Positions 50,366-59,566 of a stretch of DNA of 64,000 bases are shown one piece after another (positions within the stretch are counted from its first letter, which is position 1; each line of letters opens with the position of its first letter). Origin of the DNA: an uncultured Collinsella sp. (GTDB lineage: Bacteria > Actinomycetota > Coriobacteriia > Coriobacteriales > Coriobacteriaceae); NCBI GenBank assembly GCA_900548265.1, contig URKG01000002.1, positions 81,753 to 145,752 on the forward strand, given 5' to 3'. The notes below the pieces were generated by a model. That model was given only the letters and a program-made list of their open reading frames with translations, had not been told where the DNA came from and searched no databases. The translations under genes and the position numbers were made by a program.

Positions 50366-51748
50366 ATGCACAAGGTGTATTACCAGCCTGAGGGAATTTG
50401 GGTAGGCGACATCATGCCGTACGGCGAGGACGGCACGTTCTATCTCTATCATCAGCGTGATACGCGTAACCCCGAACCTTTCGGAGAGCCGTTTGGCTGG
50501 GCACTCGCTACGACCAAGGATTTCGTCAACTACAAGGACTTTGGCGAGAGCCTTGAGCGCGGCGGCGACGAGGAAGTCGACCAGTACATTTATGCCGGCA
50601 CGGTGTTTAAGGTGGGCGACAAGTACCATGCGCTCTACACTGGTTGCAATCGCGATAAGGTCCGCGCACGTTTGATGAAGCAGGTTCTTCTTCACGCAAC
50701 GAGCGACGACGCCGTCAAGTGGGAGAAGAACATCGCCGAGACGCTGCTTCCGCCCCAGGAGGGTTACGATGACCGCAACTGGCGCGATCCCTTTGTGCTT
50801 TGGGATGAGGAGAACGAAGAGTACATGCTCATCCTCGGCACGCGTGTGGGCGAGGACAAGCGTCTGATGACCGGCCGCCTGGTCAAGTTCACCTCCAAGG
50901 ATCTGACCAACTGGGAGTTCCAGGGCGACTGGTGGAACCCGGGCCTGTACACCATGTTTGAGATGCCTGATCTCTTTAAGATGGGCGACTGGTGGTACCT
51001 CGTCTTTTCCGAGTACAGCGACGGCAACAAGACCCGTTACCGCATGTCTCGCTCCATCAACGGTCCTTGGATCACTCCTGCTGACGATTCATTCGATGGC
51101 CGCGCGTACTATGCCGCGCGTACCGCATTTGATGGCGAGCGCCGCGTTCTCTTTGGTTGGGTTCCTACGCGTGACGAGGGTGGCGATCCCAGCTCTTACC
51201 TGTGGGGTGGCACCTTTATGCCTCTCGAGATCGTTCAGCGTGCCGACGGAACGCTCGGCACCAAGCTCCCTGACAGCATGCTTGGCGCCTTTGGCGAGGC
51301 TAAGGCAGTCGAGGCCTTTGAGCTTTCCTGCGAGTCGGGCAAGGTCGAGCAGGTGCTCGCCGCGGATGCCGGTTCCACCTATATGCTCGATGCCGACATC
51401 GAGCTCGCCGGAGACGCTGCCGGCTTCTCGGTGAAGCTTGCCGAGGACGCCGAGTCCGGTCTTGCCTATGAGTTCCGCGCCAACCTGCGTGAGGGCAAGC
51501 TCGAGTTTACGGCGGCCCCCCAGTATCCGTGGTTCCAGGTCAACAACATGGGCCTCGAGCGTCCGTTGTTCTTTAAGGGCGAGGGCACTCATCATGTGCG
51601 CCTGGTCGTTGACGACGATATCGCGACCATCTTTGTCGATGATGTTGCGCTCAACGCTCGCTTCTGCAATAAGCAGGGCCAGGGTGTGGCACTGACGGTC
51701 ACCGACGGTACGCTCAAGTGCGCAAATGCAACGATCGCGTCTCTGTAA
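50366..51748 (+). CDS. Atypical GH32-family glycosidase
   Basis: A 460-residue five-bladed propeller enzyme of GH32 type. The nucleophile region, normally WMNDPNG, reads GIWVGDIMPYGEDG, keeping the Asp but not the Asn-Pro-Asn. The second conserved Asp is in WRDPFVLWD. The acid/base Glu is in FEMPDLF, where classical enzymes have E-C. The C-terminal beta-sandwich ends with FVDDVALNARF. All three acidic catalytic residues appear present, so it is likely active on a fructoside, perhaps phosphorylated. The ATG at 50366 follows AAAGGAAG. It heads the operon with the PTS gene 45 bases downstream. Confidence 0.8.
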   Translation: MHKVYYQPEGIWVGDIMPYGEDGTFYLYHQRDTRNPEPFGEPFGWALATTKDFVNYKDFGESLERGGDEEVDQYIYAGTVFKVGDKYHALYTGCNRDKVRARLMKQVLLHATSDDAVKWEKNIAETLLPPQEGYDDRNWRDPFVLWDEENEEYMLILGTRVGEDKRLMTGRLVKFTSKDLTNWEFQGDWWNPGLYTMFEMPDLFKMGDWWYLVFSEYSDGNKTRYRMSRSINGPWITPADDSFDGRAYYAARTAFDGERRVLFGWVPTRDEGGDPSSYLWGGTFMPLEIVQRADGTLGTKLPDSMLGAFGEAKAVEAFELSCESGKVEQVLAADAGSTYMLDADIELAGDAAGFSVKLAEDAESGLAYEFRANLREGKLEFTAAPQYPWFQVNNMGLERPLFFKGEGTHHVRLVVDDDIATIFVDDVALNARFCNKQGQGVALTVTDGTLKCANATIASL

Positions 51749-51793
51749 TGGCATCAAAACGTTTTATGATTTCGTAAGGGAATGGAGAGGAAC

Positions 51794-53245
51794 ATGGACT
51801 ACAAAGTAGTGTCTCAGCAAGTCGTCGATAACGTCGGCGGTCTGGAGAACATCGAGGGCGCCACGCATTGCGTTACGCGTCTGCGTCTGGTGCTCAAGGA
51901 TACGAGCAAGTACAACAAGGCCGAGCTCGAGAACATCGATGGCGTCAAGGGCGTGCTGTACAACAGCGGCCAGCTCATGATCATCTTCGGTACCGGTACC
52001 GTCAACAAGGTCTACGATGAGTTTATGGCTCTGACGGGCGTTAAGGAGATCAGCGCTTCCGAGGTCAAGGGCGCCGAGGCGGACAAGAAGGGCAAGTTCT
52101 TCTCGGTCCTCAAGGTATTCTCGGATATCTTTATCCCCATCATTCCCGCTTTCGTCGGCGCTGCTATCATCATCGGCCTTAAGTCGCTGATCGTTGCCAA
52201 CGGCCTCTTTGGCATGGAGGGCAGCCTTGCCGACCACAGCGAGTTCCTCAAGAACCTCGCAAGCTTCTTTGCCATTATCGCCACCACGTTTGACTACCTG
52301 CCTGTCCTGGTTATGTACAGCGCGGTGAAGCGTTTTGGCGGTAACCCGATTCTGGGCATCCTCGTCGGTATCGTCATGGTTCACCCGAGCCTTATGAACC
52401 GCAACACGTTCGTTATGGATCCGACGGGTGCTGAGTACTGGAACTTTGGTCCGCTCTCCATTCCCATGGTTGCTTTCCAGGGCGGCGTGTTCCCTGCAAT
52501 CCTGACTGCCTGGTTTATGGCCAAGGTCGAAAAGATTGCCCAGAAGTACATCCCCGAGGTCGTTTCGTTCGTCTTTGTCCCGACCGTTACCCTGATTCTT
52601 GCTAACGTCGCCCTGTTCACCGTGTTCGGCCCGCTCGGCAACCTGATCGGCGACGTCCTCGCCGGTGTAATCGATATCCTGTACAACAGGATGGGCGTCT
52701 TCGGTGCCTTTGTCTTTGCCGCATTCCTGCAGCCGCTCGTCGTTACCGGTACGCATCAGTTCATCCAGGGTATCGAGGCAAACCTCGTCGCCACGACTGG
52801 CTTCAACTACATCCAGGCCATCTGGTCGGTTTCCATCATCGCCCAGGGCGGCGGCGCCATCGGCATGTACCTCATTCACAAGAAGCATTCCAAAGAGCGC
52901 AACATCTGCATGTCGTCCTTTATCCCGACGCTGGTCGGTATCTCCGAGCCCGCAATCTTTGCTGCAAACATGCGCTACTCGATCATCCCGTTCATCTGCG
53001 CTTGCATCGGTGCAGGCTGCGGCGGTGCCTTCGTGAAGCTCTTTGAGGTGCGCGCCATCGGTCAGGGTCTGACCGGCGTGCTTGGCCTGCTCATCGTCAC
53101 GCCCGAGACGCTCGTGTGGTATGTGGCTGGCAATCTCATCGCCTTTATCGTGCCGATCGTCTTGATCTTTGCCTACAACAAGGCAAAGGGCGTGCCGACC
53201 ACTGATGAAGAGGGCGCTGGTGCTGGCTTCGATGTCAGCTTCTAG
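51794..53245 (+). CDS. PTS sucrose/glucoside-family IIBC component
   Basis: A 483-residue PTS permease. The IIB domain comes first, with the phospho-cysteine in IEGATHCVTRLRLVLKD near residue 28. The IIC membrane domain covers about 110-470 (IFIPIIPAFVGAAIIIGLKS, TGTHQFIQGIEANL, ISEPAIFAANMRY). There is no C-terminal IIA domain, so it must borrow a glucose-type IIA encoded elsewhere. Neighbouring GH32 genes point to sucrose or a fructo-oligosaccharide as substrate. The ATG at 51794 follows GAGAGGAA. The product would be a sugar-6-phosphate for ScrB. Confidence 0.9.
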   Translation: MDYKVVSQQVVDNVGGLENIEGATHCVTRLRLVLKDTSKYNKAELENIDGVKGVLYNSGQLMIIFGTGTVNKVYDEFMALTGVKEISASEVKGAEADKKGKFFSVLKVFSDIFIPIIPAFVGAAIIIGLKSLIVANGLFGMEGSLADHSEFLKNLASFFAIIATTFDYLPVLVMYSAVKRFGGNPILGILVGIVMVHPSLMNRNTFVMDPTGAEYWNFGPLSIPMVAFQGGVFPAILTAWFMAKVEKIAQKYIPEVVSFVFVPTVTLILANVALFTVFGPLGNLIGDVLAGVIDILYNRMGVFGAFVFAAFLQPLVVTGTHQFIQGIEANLVATTGFNYIQAIWSVSIIAQGGGAIGMYLIHKKHSKERNICMSSFIPTLVGISEPAIFAANMRYSIIPFICACIGAGCGGAFVKLFEVRAIGQGLTGVLGLLIVTPETLVWYVAGNLIAFIVPIVLIFAYNKAKGVPTTDEEGAGAGFDVSF

Positions 53246-53282
53246 TTGAGCCGTTCAGCGTAATCTGAGGATAAGTCCATTT

Positions 53283-53324
53283 GGGGAAGGGCGTTCGGCT
53301 CGTGTGAGTCGAGCGTCCTTCCCC
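53283..53324 (+). other. Intercistronic stem-loop before scrB
   Basis: GGGGAAGGGCGTTCGGCTC and GAGTCGAGCGTCCTTCCCC pair over 19 positions, three of them G-U. No T-run follows. It lies 23 bases upstream of the scrB start and may stabilise or attenuate the message. Confidence 0.65.
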
Positions 53325-53346
53325 ATAGACGAGAAAGTCAACGGCG

Positions 53347-54789
53347 ATGTTTAATCAAAAAAATAAGGTGACACGCGCGGACTATGAGCAGTGGCGTGCC
53401 GGACAGGATGAGACGGCGGGTCGCATCGCGTCCGACCCCGATAGGCTCCTGTTCCATGTGGAGCCTGAGCTTGGCTGGCTCAACGACCCCAACGGTTTGG
53501 TGCAGATCGGTGATACGTATCACATCTATCACCAATACGATCCATTCGATGCTGCGCATGGCGGTCCAGTGCTTTGGAATCATCTGACAACAAAGGATTT
53601 TGTGACGTACGAGAATCGCGGCCCTGTGCTGTTCCCCGATTCCGATTTGGATTCGAGCGGAGCGTATTCTGGTTCTGCCTTTGTACACGACGGCAAGATT
53701 CACTACTTCTATACCGGCAACGTCAAGCATTTTGACCGCGATGATTACGACTACGTGTTGACGGGCCGTGAGCAAAACCAGATTCATGTGGTTGCCGAGA
53801 ACCCCGACGAATTGGGCGAGAAGCGCATAACTGTTGGGCCGGTCGATTACCCCGACGATATCGGTACGCACGTGCGTGATCCCAAAATCCTTGAACACGA
53901 TGGTATCTACTACATGGTTCTGGGCGCTCGTACGAAAGACGACCGCGGCTGCGTGCTTGTCTATACCTCGAGCGATCTAGAGGACTGGAGCTATGCGACG
54001 CGCATTGAGTTGGGCGAGAAGTTTGGCTTTATGTGGGAGTGCCCCGATCTGTTTGAGCTCGATGGTGAGCTTATTCTCGTTTGCTGTCCGCAGGGTGTGT
54101 CCGCCGATGGATGGCGTTACCGCAATCCGCACCAGTGCGTGTGGTTTCCCATCGAGGCCGATTGGGAGGCGCCGAGTTTTAAGATCGCCGGGCAGGGCAT
54201 GCCCCCGATGGTCGATGCCGGCTTTGATTTCTACGCACCGCAGTCTTTTGAGGATGCTGCGGGTCGGCGTTTGATGATCGGGTGGTCGGGTTGCCCCGAT
54301 GCGACGGCAAAAAGCCCGACGGTGGCACGCGGGTGGCAGTGCGCGTTGACGGTGCCGAGAGAACTGAGCATGCGCGATGGTAAGCTCTGTCAGCAGCCGG
54401 TGCACGAGATTGAGAGGATGCGCGGCGACTGCGTTTGCGCGACAGGCGGTGAAACCGTTGAGGAGCCGGGCCGCCTGTTTGATCTTGTGGTTTCCTGTGA
54501 GGGCGCCCAGGTGATCGAGCTCGAAATCCGCAAGGGTGTCTTTGTGCGCTATGCAGACGGGATGCTTACCCTCGACATGGGTGACGAAGGCTATGGGCGC
54601 GACCAGAGGTCGATCGAGCTCAGCGAGCTTCGCGACCTGCGCGTGCTTTCGGACACTACGATGGTCGAGATTTTTGCAAATGGCGGCGAGGCAGCACTTA
54701 CGAGCCGGACCTATTCGCCGGCGGTTCCGGCGATGGAGCTGCACGCCGAGGGTGCGGTATCGATGAATTTCTACCGCCTCGTGCATTAA
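53347..54789 (+). CDS. scrB: Sucrose-6-phosphate hydrolase, GH32
   Basis: A 480-residue GH32 enzyme with the classical catalytic motifs: nucleophile WLNDPNGLVQIGD, the RDP motif in HVRDPKILE and the acid/base Glu in FMWECPDLFEL. The C-terminal beta-sandwich contains DTTMVEIFANGGEAALTSR. It cleaves sucrose-6-phosphate to glucose-6-phosphate and fructose, matching the upstream PTS permease. The ATG at 53347 has only a weak ribosome site (GAGAAAG) and follows the 19-base stem-loop, so expression may be tuned. Confidence 0.92.
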   Translation: MFNQKNKVTRADYEQWRAGQDETAGRIASDPDRLLFHVEPELGWLNDPNGLVQIGDTYHIYHQYDPFDAAHGGPVLWNHLTTKDFVTYENRGPVLFPDSDLDSSGAYSGSAFVHDGKIHYFYTGNVKHFDRDDYDYVLTGREQNQIHVVAENPDELGEKRITVGPVDYPDDIGTHVRDPKILEHDGIYYMVLGARTKDDRGCVLVYTSSDLEDWSYATRIELGEKFGFMWECPDLFELDGELILVCCPQGVSADGWRYRNPHQCVWFPIEADWEAPSFKIAGQGMPPMVDAGFDFYAPQSFEDAAGRRLMIGWSGCPDATAKSPTVARGWQCALTVPRELSMRDGKLCQQPVHEIERMRGDCVCATGGETVEEPGRLFDLVVSCEGAQVIELEIRKGVFVRYADGMLTLDMGDEGYGRDQRSIELSELRDLRVLSDTTMVEIFANGGEAALTSRTYSPAVPAMELHAEGAVSMNFYRLVH

Positions 54790-54940
54790 CCGTGCATGGA
54801 GTACGATTGGACTTGCTGGGCGGAATGTGTCGCAGTTACCGCGGCCAGCTACCGTTTATCGCGTATAGCGACCGTTTGCGGAATAAGTAACACTCCTTAA
54901 TAAACCGTGTAGAATCTCAGGATGCACGGAGTTTTCCAGG

Positions 54941-54981
54941 GAGACGCTGTCCTTTGTTGTGTGCAAGGGGCGGCGTCTCTT
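54941..54981 (+). terminator. Terminator-like hairpin after scrB
   Basis: GAGACGCTGTCCTT pairs with AAGGGGCGGCGTCTC with small mismatches, ending in TTT. It lies 150 bases beyond scrB; nothing else is seen in the gap. Confidence 0.5.
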
Positions 54982-55064
54982 TGGCGCTTGGACGCTGTTG
55001 TGCAACAGTGCGGCGTCGCGTGCCATGTATTGAAAAGCCAATGTTGAGATGGGTCGTGATAAGA

Positions 55065-55919
55065 ATGGGCAAATACGTAATCGTGGTTGAATCTGGTTCG
55101 GATGTGACGCCGGAGCTCTGCGAGCGCTACGGCATCGTGCGCGTGCCCATGCATGTCACGATTGGTGACGAGACCGTCGAGGACGGCTCGATCGATCCGC
55201 TTGAGATTTACTCGCGCTGCAACGAGTTTGGTGTGATGCCCAAGACCAGCGGCTGTGCGCCGGCAGATTTTGCGCACGTATATGACCGTATCCATGCCGA
55301 GCAGCCCGATGCGACCATTCTGCATCTTGCGTACTCCGAGGCCACGACCTGCTCGCATCAATCATCGAAGATCGCCGCCAAGGGTCGCGACTACGTCTAC
55401 TCCATGGACACGCGCTTTGTCTCGGTGGGGCAGTCGCTCGTTGTCGTCGAGACCGCCAAATACATCGAGACTCACCCCAATGCCACCGTCGACGAGATCT
55501 TCGCCTTCGCGAACTCCGTCATGGACCGCGTGCTGCTGGGCTTTGTTCCTACGGACCTTGCCTTCCTTAAGGCGGGCGGTCGCTTGTCCAACGTCGCGTT
55601 CCTGGGCGCCCATCTGCTCAAGATTAAGCCCTGCATTGAGGTGACGGGCGGTAAGTTCGTGGCGACCAAGAAGTTCCGCGGTTCTATGCTCAAGTGCGCC
55701 CGCGCCTTCATTGACCACATGGTTGCGAAGGGCGAGATTGACTACTCGCACATTGGCCTGGCGTATTCGGTGGGCCTTTCCCAGGAGCTGCGCGATGACA
55801 TGGAAGTCTATGCGCATGACCTGGGCTTTAAGGACGTTACCTGGACTCAAGTCGGCGGCGTCATCTCGAGCCATTGCGGCCCGACCGCCTTCGGTGCGGT
55901 GCTCACGCTTAAGGCGTAA
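55065..55919 (+). CDS. DegV-family protein (fatty-acid-binding, FakB-like)
   Basis: A 284-residue DegV protein. It starts KYVIVVESGSDVTPELCERY and has PKTSGCAPADFAHVY, a variant of the usual T-S-Q-P-x-P-x-x-F motif. The C-terminal block is GGVISSHCGPTAFG, corresponding to the H-x-G-P-G segment that holds the fatty acid head group. FakB proteins bind a fatty acid for phosphorylation by FakA. FakA is not in the window, and both motifs are altered, so its ligand may differ. The ATG at 55065 is chosen because the conserved fold starts there; the ribosome site is weak. Confidence 0.85.
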   Translation: MGKYVIVVESGSDVTPELCERYGIVRVPMHVTIGDETVEDGSIDPLEIYSRCNEFGVMPKTSGCAPADFAHVYDRIHAEQPDATILHLAYSEATTCSHQSSKIAAKGRDYVYSMDTRFVSVGQSLVVVETAKYIETHPNATVDEIFAFANSVMDRVLLGFVPTDLAFLKAGGRLSNVAFLGAHLLKIKPCIEVTGGKFVATKKFRGSMLKCARAFIDHMVAKGEIDYSHIGLAYSVGLSQELRDDMEVYAHDLGFKDVTWTQVGGVISSHCGPTAFGAVLTLKA

Positions 55920-56093
55920 AGGCCGCAGGCGAGCGTTCTTCAGCCTGACATCTCGACGTAGACCCCAGCCATGGTGATGGGGGATAGATTAAAACGTGCC
56001 GTTCTAGTCTGAGACGTTTAAACGCAAACGCATGGGCTAGAATGGCTCTGGCATTTTAATTGGTTGCATCCAAGGAGAGGCAAGGTAGCGCGA

Positions 56094-56912
56094 ATGGCAG
56101 AAATGACGCTTGAGGGTGTGGACGCTCGTCCCGAGGACTCTGCGTTTGCCCTTGGCCGCGTGCATTCGATCGAGACGATGGGAACGGTCGACGGACCCGG
56201 CATCCGCTTTGTGGTGTTTGTTCAGGGCTGTCCCATGCGCTGCGCGTATTGCCACAATCCCGATACCTGGTCGGTCAACGGCGGCACCATGGTGACCGTC
56301 GAACACCTGATGGATGAGTTCCAGAGTAACCACGAGTTCTATCGCAGCGGTGGAATTACGGTGTCCGGCGGCGAGCCGCTCCTGCAGCCCGAGTTTTTGG
56401 CCGACCTGTTCCGTGCAATGCACAACAACCCCGATGGCCGCGTGCATACCTGCCTTGACAGCTGCGGGTATGCGTTTGATCCCGGCCATCCCGAGAAGTT
56501 TGATGCCGTGCTCAACGAGACCGACATGGTGCTGCTCGACATCAAACATGCCGATCCGGCTGAGCATAAAAAGCTGACCGGCTGCGATCCTGCACGTATC
56601 CTGGCGTTTGGCGATGAGCTTGCCCGTCGCAAGATCAAGGTCGTTATCCGCCACGTGGTTGTGCCGGGCATTACCGACACGGTGGAGGAGTGCGAGAAGC
56701 TCGGTCGCCTCATCGCTCCATGGCACAACGTGGTGGGCCTGGAAATGCTGCCGTATCACACGATGGGTGTCGTCAAGTACGAGCAACTGGGCATTCCCTA
56801 TAAGCTCGAGGGCGTGCCCCAGATGGATACCGCGCGCATGCCCGAGCTGCGCAATGCCGTTATGACCGGCATGAAAAAGCGCCGTGCGGAGCTCAGGTCG
56901 GCCATCGGCTAA
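56094..56912 (+). CDS. pflA: Pyruvate formate-lyase activating enzyme
   Basis: A 272-residue radical SAM enzyme. The cluster motif is Cys46-x3-Cys50-x2-Cys53 in GCPMRCAYCHNPDTW, followed by GGITVSGGEPLLQPEF. The C-terminal block GLEMLPYHTMGVVKYEQLG is typical of PflA. It installs the glycyl radical on PFL, here on the separate 83-residue subunit. It lies about 7 kb downstream of the PFL genes with the fructan locus and degV between, unlike the usual pflB-pflA pairing. The ATG at 56094 follows AAGGT, with AAGGAGAGG further up. Confidence 0.95.
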   Translation: MAEMTLEGVDARPEDSAFALGRVHSIETMGTVDGPGIRFVVFVQGCPMRCAYCHNPDTWSVNGGTMVTVEHLMDEFQSNHEFYRSGGITVSGGEPLLQPEFLADLFRAMHNNPDGRVHTCLDSCGYAFDPGHPEKFDAVLNETDMVLLDIKHADPAEHKKLTGCDPARILAFGDELARRKIKVVIRHVVVPGITDTVEECEKLGRLIAPWHNVVGLEMLPYHTMGVVKYEQLGIPYKLEGVPQMDTARMPELRNAVMTGMKKRRAELRSAIG

Positions 56913-57038
56913 CAAGCTATTTTTGCCCCTTTATGATACCCGAGCTGTACTGACTTAACGGCTTGGTGCTGACGCGGCTGAGCCAAAATGCTGGTACCAT
57001 ACCGTGGATAAGCAATTTGCACGGATTTGGGGGATGGC

Positions 57039-57779
57039 ATGGCAACCATCGCGATCATAGGCGCACTCGAAAAAGAGGTTGCGCAGATTAAGGAAGAGCT
57101 GAGCGGCGCGCATGAGTCGCAGGAGGCGGGCTTGACCGTTGTGAACGGTGGGCTTTCGGGTCTGACGGTAGTCGCCACGACGGCAGGCATGGGGACCGTG
57201 AACGCCGCTGCCGCAACGCAGCATCTCATCAGCAAATACGCCCCGCAGGCCGTTGTGTTTTCGGGTATTGCGGGCGGCCTAAACCCTAAACTCCATATTA
57301 ACGACGTGGTTATAGGCAAGTGCCTGCGCTATCTGGATACCGATACGGCACTCATCGCCGAGTCCGCGCCGGGGCTCGAGGAGTTTGCCTCGACGCCGGC
57401 GTTGGTTGATGTTGCCGCCGCCGTGCTTGCCGAGCATGGATTTGTGGATACCTCGGCGGATGAGAATTCTGCGGAGAAGGACCCCAAGCAGTTCCTGTGT
57501 GGCACTATCGCCACGGGTGACCGCTTTGTTACGGGTGACGCCATGCGTAACGCTGCGATTGAGGCCACGCATGCCGATTGCGTCGAGATGGAGGGTGCGG
57601 CAATTGCGCACATCGCGGCCAAGAATGGTGTCGATTGCCTAGTGCTGCGCGCTATCAGCGATAATTGTGACGAGGCATATGACGCGTTTTGCGAGCGCGA
57701 GTTCGATCTGGATGAGTACGCTCGCACCGCGAGCGTCATCACGCTTGACATCGTTCGTAGTATCGCCGCCGCGCAATAG
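57039..57779 (+). CDS. mtnN: 5'-methylthioadenosine/S-adenosylhomocysteine nucleosidase
   Basis: A 246-residue PNP-family nucleosidase. It has IAIIGALEKEVAQIKEEL, VVATTAGMGTVNAAAATQHL, the purine-binding VEMEGAAIAHIA and the catalytic Asp in AISDNCDEAYD. It splits MTA and SAH to adenine and the thio-ribose product. Radical SAM enzymes such as PflA also release 5'-deoxyadenosine, which this family can remove, so its position after pflA may be meaningful. The ATG at 57039 follows GGGGGATGG. Confidence 0.93.
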   Translation: MATIAIIGALEKEVAQIKEELSGAHESQEAGLTVVNGGLSGLTVVATTAGMGTVNAAAATQHLISKYAPQAVVFSGIAGGLNPKLHINDVVIGKCLRYLDTDTALIAESAPGLEEFASTPALVDVAAAVLAEHGFVDTSADENSAEKDPKQFLCGTIATGDRFVTGDAMRNAAIEATHADCVEMEGAAIAHIAAKNGVDCLVLRAISDNCDEAYDAFCEREFDLDEYARTASVITLDIVRSIAAAQ

Positions 57780-57818
57780 CACGCCCGTTTTGTAAAAACC
57801 TACGACCAAGGAGTGTCC

Positions 57819-58409
57819 ATGGCCGATTCAATTAACTACCAGCTTGCCAAGTTCGTCGCCAGCTACGGCAAGGTTTCGCAGATTCCCGAGTCCACCTGCC
57901 CTGAGGTGAGCTTCGTCGGCCGCTCCAACGTGGGCAAGTCCTCCATCATGAACAAGCTATTTGGCCGCAAGAACCTGGTCAAGGTTTCAAGCACGCCGGG
58001 CAAGACGAGCAACATCAATTTCTTCGAGGCCGACGACGTGCACTTTGTGGACCTGCCGGGCTACGGTTTCGCCCGTCGTTCCAAGGCCGAGCGCGACCGC
58101 TGGGCTGAGCTTATCGGCGACTTCTTTGACTCTGAGCGCAGCTTTAACCTGGTCGTATCGCTGGTGGATATTCGTCACGACCCCAGTAAGCTCGACCATG
58201 ACATGATCGACTACCTGCAGGGCAACGAGTTCAACTTTATCGTCTGCCTCACCAAGGCCGACAAACTCAGCCGTACCCAACAGGCCCGCCAGGCGGCCGC
58301 TATCAAAAAGCAGCTCAACGTCCCGGCCGAGAACGTAATCATCACAAGCTCCCAGACCGGCGTGGGCATCGACGAACTCAAGCGCCGCATCGCCGAGGCC
58401 TGCCTCTAG
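57819..58409 (+). CDS. engB: Ribosome biogenesis GTPase EngB/YsxC
   Basis: A 196-residue GTPase with G1 GRSNVGKSSIMN, G2 region STPGKTSNINFF, G3 DLPGYGFARRSKAER and G4 LTKADKLSR. It is needed for large ribosomal subunit assembly in most bacteria. The ATG at 57819 follows AAGGAG. It lies 39 bases after mtnN and may be co-transcribed. A family B inverted repeat follows. Confidence 0.96.
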   Translation: MADSINYQLAKFVASYGKVSQIPESTCPEVSFVGRSNVGKSSIMNKLFGRKNLVKVSSTPGKTSNINFFEADDVHFVDLPGYGFARRSKAERDRWAELIGDFFDSERSFNLVVSLVDIRHDPSKLDHDMIDYLQGNEFNFIVCLTKADKLSRTQQARQAAAIKKQLNVPAENVIITSSQTGVGIDELKRRIAEACL

Positions 58410-58490
58410 TAAGGGCTCCAGCCTAGCAAGAGCCCCTATCAATAAAGGGCCATATATTTCAGCCCGGCGCCCCTTCAAAGCGTGGGTCCC

Positions 58491-58673
58491 TGTAGACATC
58501 CTCAGCAAGGTAGGCGCAGGGACGGTCGGGATGTTCCCTCAAAATCATTCCGCAGCGCGAAGGCCCCTTGTCCGTCGCTCCGTAGGAGCAGGGCAAGGGG
58601 CCTTCATGCGCGAGGACGATTTTGAGGGAACATCCCGACCGTCCCGGACAGGTATATGAGGAGGATGTCTACA
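58491..58673. repeat. Long inverted repeat with central hairpin, family B copy 3 (reverse orientation)
   Basis: Perfect 28-base arms at 58519-58546 and 58618-58645 (core GGTCGGGATGTTCCCTC). An extra outer pair TGTAGACATCCTC (58491-58503) and GAGGATGTCTACA (58661-58673) overlaps the thrB stop. On the minus strand the internal loop is CGTCCTCGCGCATG opposite GCTGCGGAAT. The central hairpin is GAAGGCCCCTTG/CAAGGGGCCTTC. Confidence 0.9.
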
Positions 58674-59550
58674 GGTATTCGATCTGGGCGCCTTCCGTGT
58701 CGCACGTGAGGATATGCGTGTCGCACTTGGGGAACTGTTCGCGCAGCTTGACCTGCAGGAATTTTGCCACGATGGTGTCGTCGGTCACCGCCATAAGGGT
58801 CGAGCCCGAACCGCTGATCCAGATGGTCTTGGCGCCGCCGTTAAGGCAGGTGTCGCGCACGGCGTTGTAGTCGGGAATCAGACGGCGACGATAGGGTTCC
58901 TGGATGCGGTCGTCATTGGCGGCGGCAATCAGGTCGAGGTCACCAGTCTCCAAGCCGCGCGTCATACCGGCGATGCGGCCCATCTGCCACACGGCGGTGG
59001 AGAGCGGAATCTCCTGCGGCACGACCTTGCGCGCCTCGCTCGTGTGTACCTCGTAGGGCGGAATCACGGTAATAAAACGCAGGCGATCGCTCGCCTCGTA
59101 GCGCAGGCACTGGGGGAGCGAGTCGGTCGGCGTAAAGGAGCAGACGGCGCCGCCCAGGATGGCGGGGGCGACGTTATCGGGATGGCCCTCGACCTCGGTG
59201 GCAATGCGGACGAGCTCGGCGCGGTCGACGGTGTGGCCTGTCAGTGCGGCGGCGGCCATAATGCCGGCGACGACGCAGGTGGAGCTGGAGCCTAGGCCGC
59301 GGGCGACGGGAACGTCAGTCTGAATGTCGATGGCAACGGGAAAAGCCGGCTCGCCCCATGCGGCCAGTGCATCGACAAAGCTGACGTAGACCAGGTTGTC
59401 CTCGTTTTGGAACTCCTCGGGGCAGCCCGTGATGGTGAGCCTGTCGGTGCGCTCGAAGGTGAAGTGCGAGTAGAGGCTGACGGCCATGCCGAGGGTATCG
59501 TATCCGATGCCTAGGTTGGCGCTGGTTGCTGGGACGGTGATTTTGATCAT
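58669..59550 (-). CDS. thrB: Homoserine kinase
   Basis: A 293-residue GHMP kinase. It starts MIKITVPATSANLGIGYDTL and carries the ATP-binding loop VARGLGSSSTCVVAG and the C-terminal WISGSGSTLMAV. It phosphorylates homoserine for threonine synthase. AGGAGG precedes the ATG. It lies downstream of thrC on the minus strand, separated by 200 bases that hold a terminator and a family B repeat. Expression may therefore be uncoupled from thrC. Confidence 0.95.
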   Translation of the reverse strand: MIKITVPATSANLGIGYDTLGMAVSLYSHFTFERTDRLTITGCPEEFQNEDNLVYVSFVDALAAWGEPAFPVAIDIQTDVPVARGLGSSSTCVVAGIMAAAALTGHTVDRAELVRIATEVEGHPDNVAPAILGGAVCSFTPTDSLPQCLRYEASDRLRFITVIPPYEVHTSEARKVVPQEIPLSTAVWQMGRIAGMTRGLETGDLDLIAAANDDRIQEPYRRRLIPDYNAVRDTCLNGGAKTIWISGSGSTLMAVTDDTIVAKFLQVKLREQFPKCDTHILTCDTEGAQIEYL

Positions 59551-59566
59551 GTGGGTCCTCCTGGGC

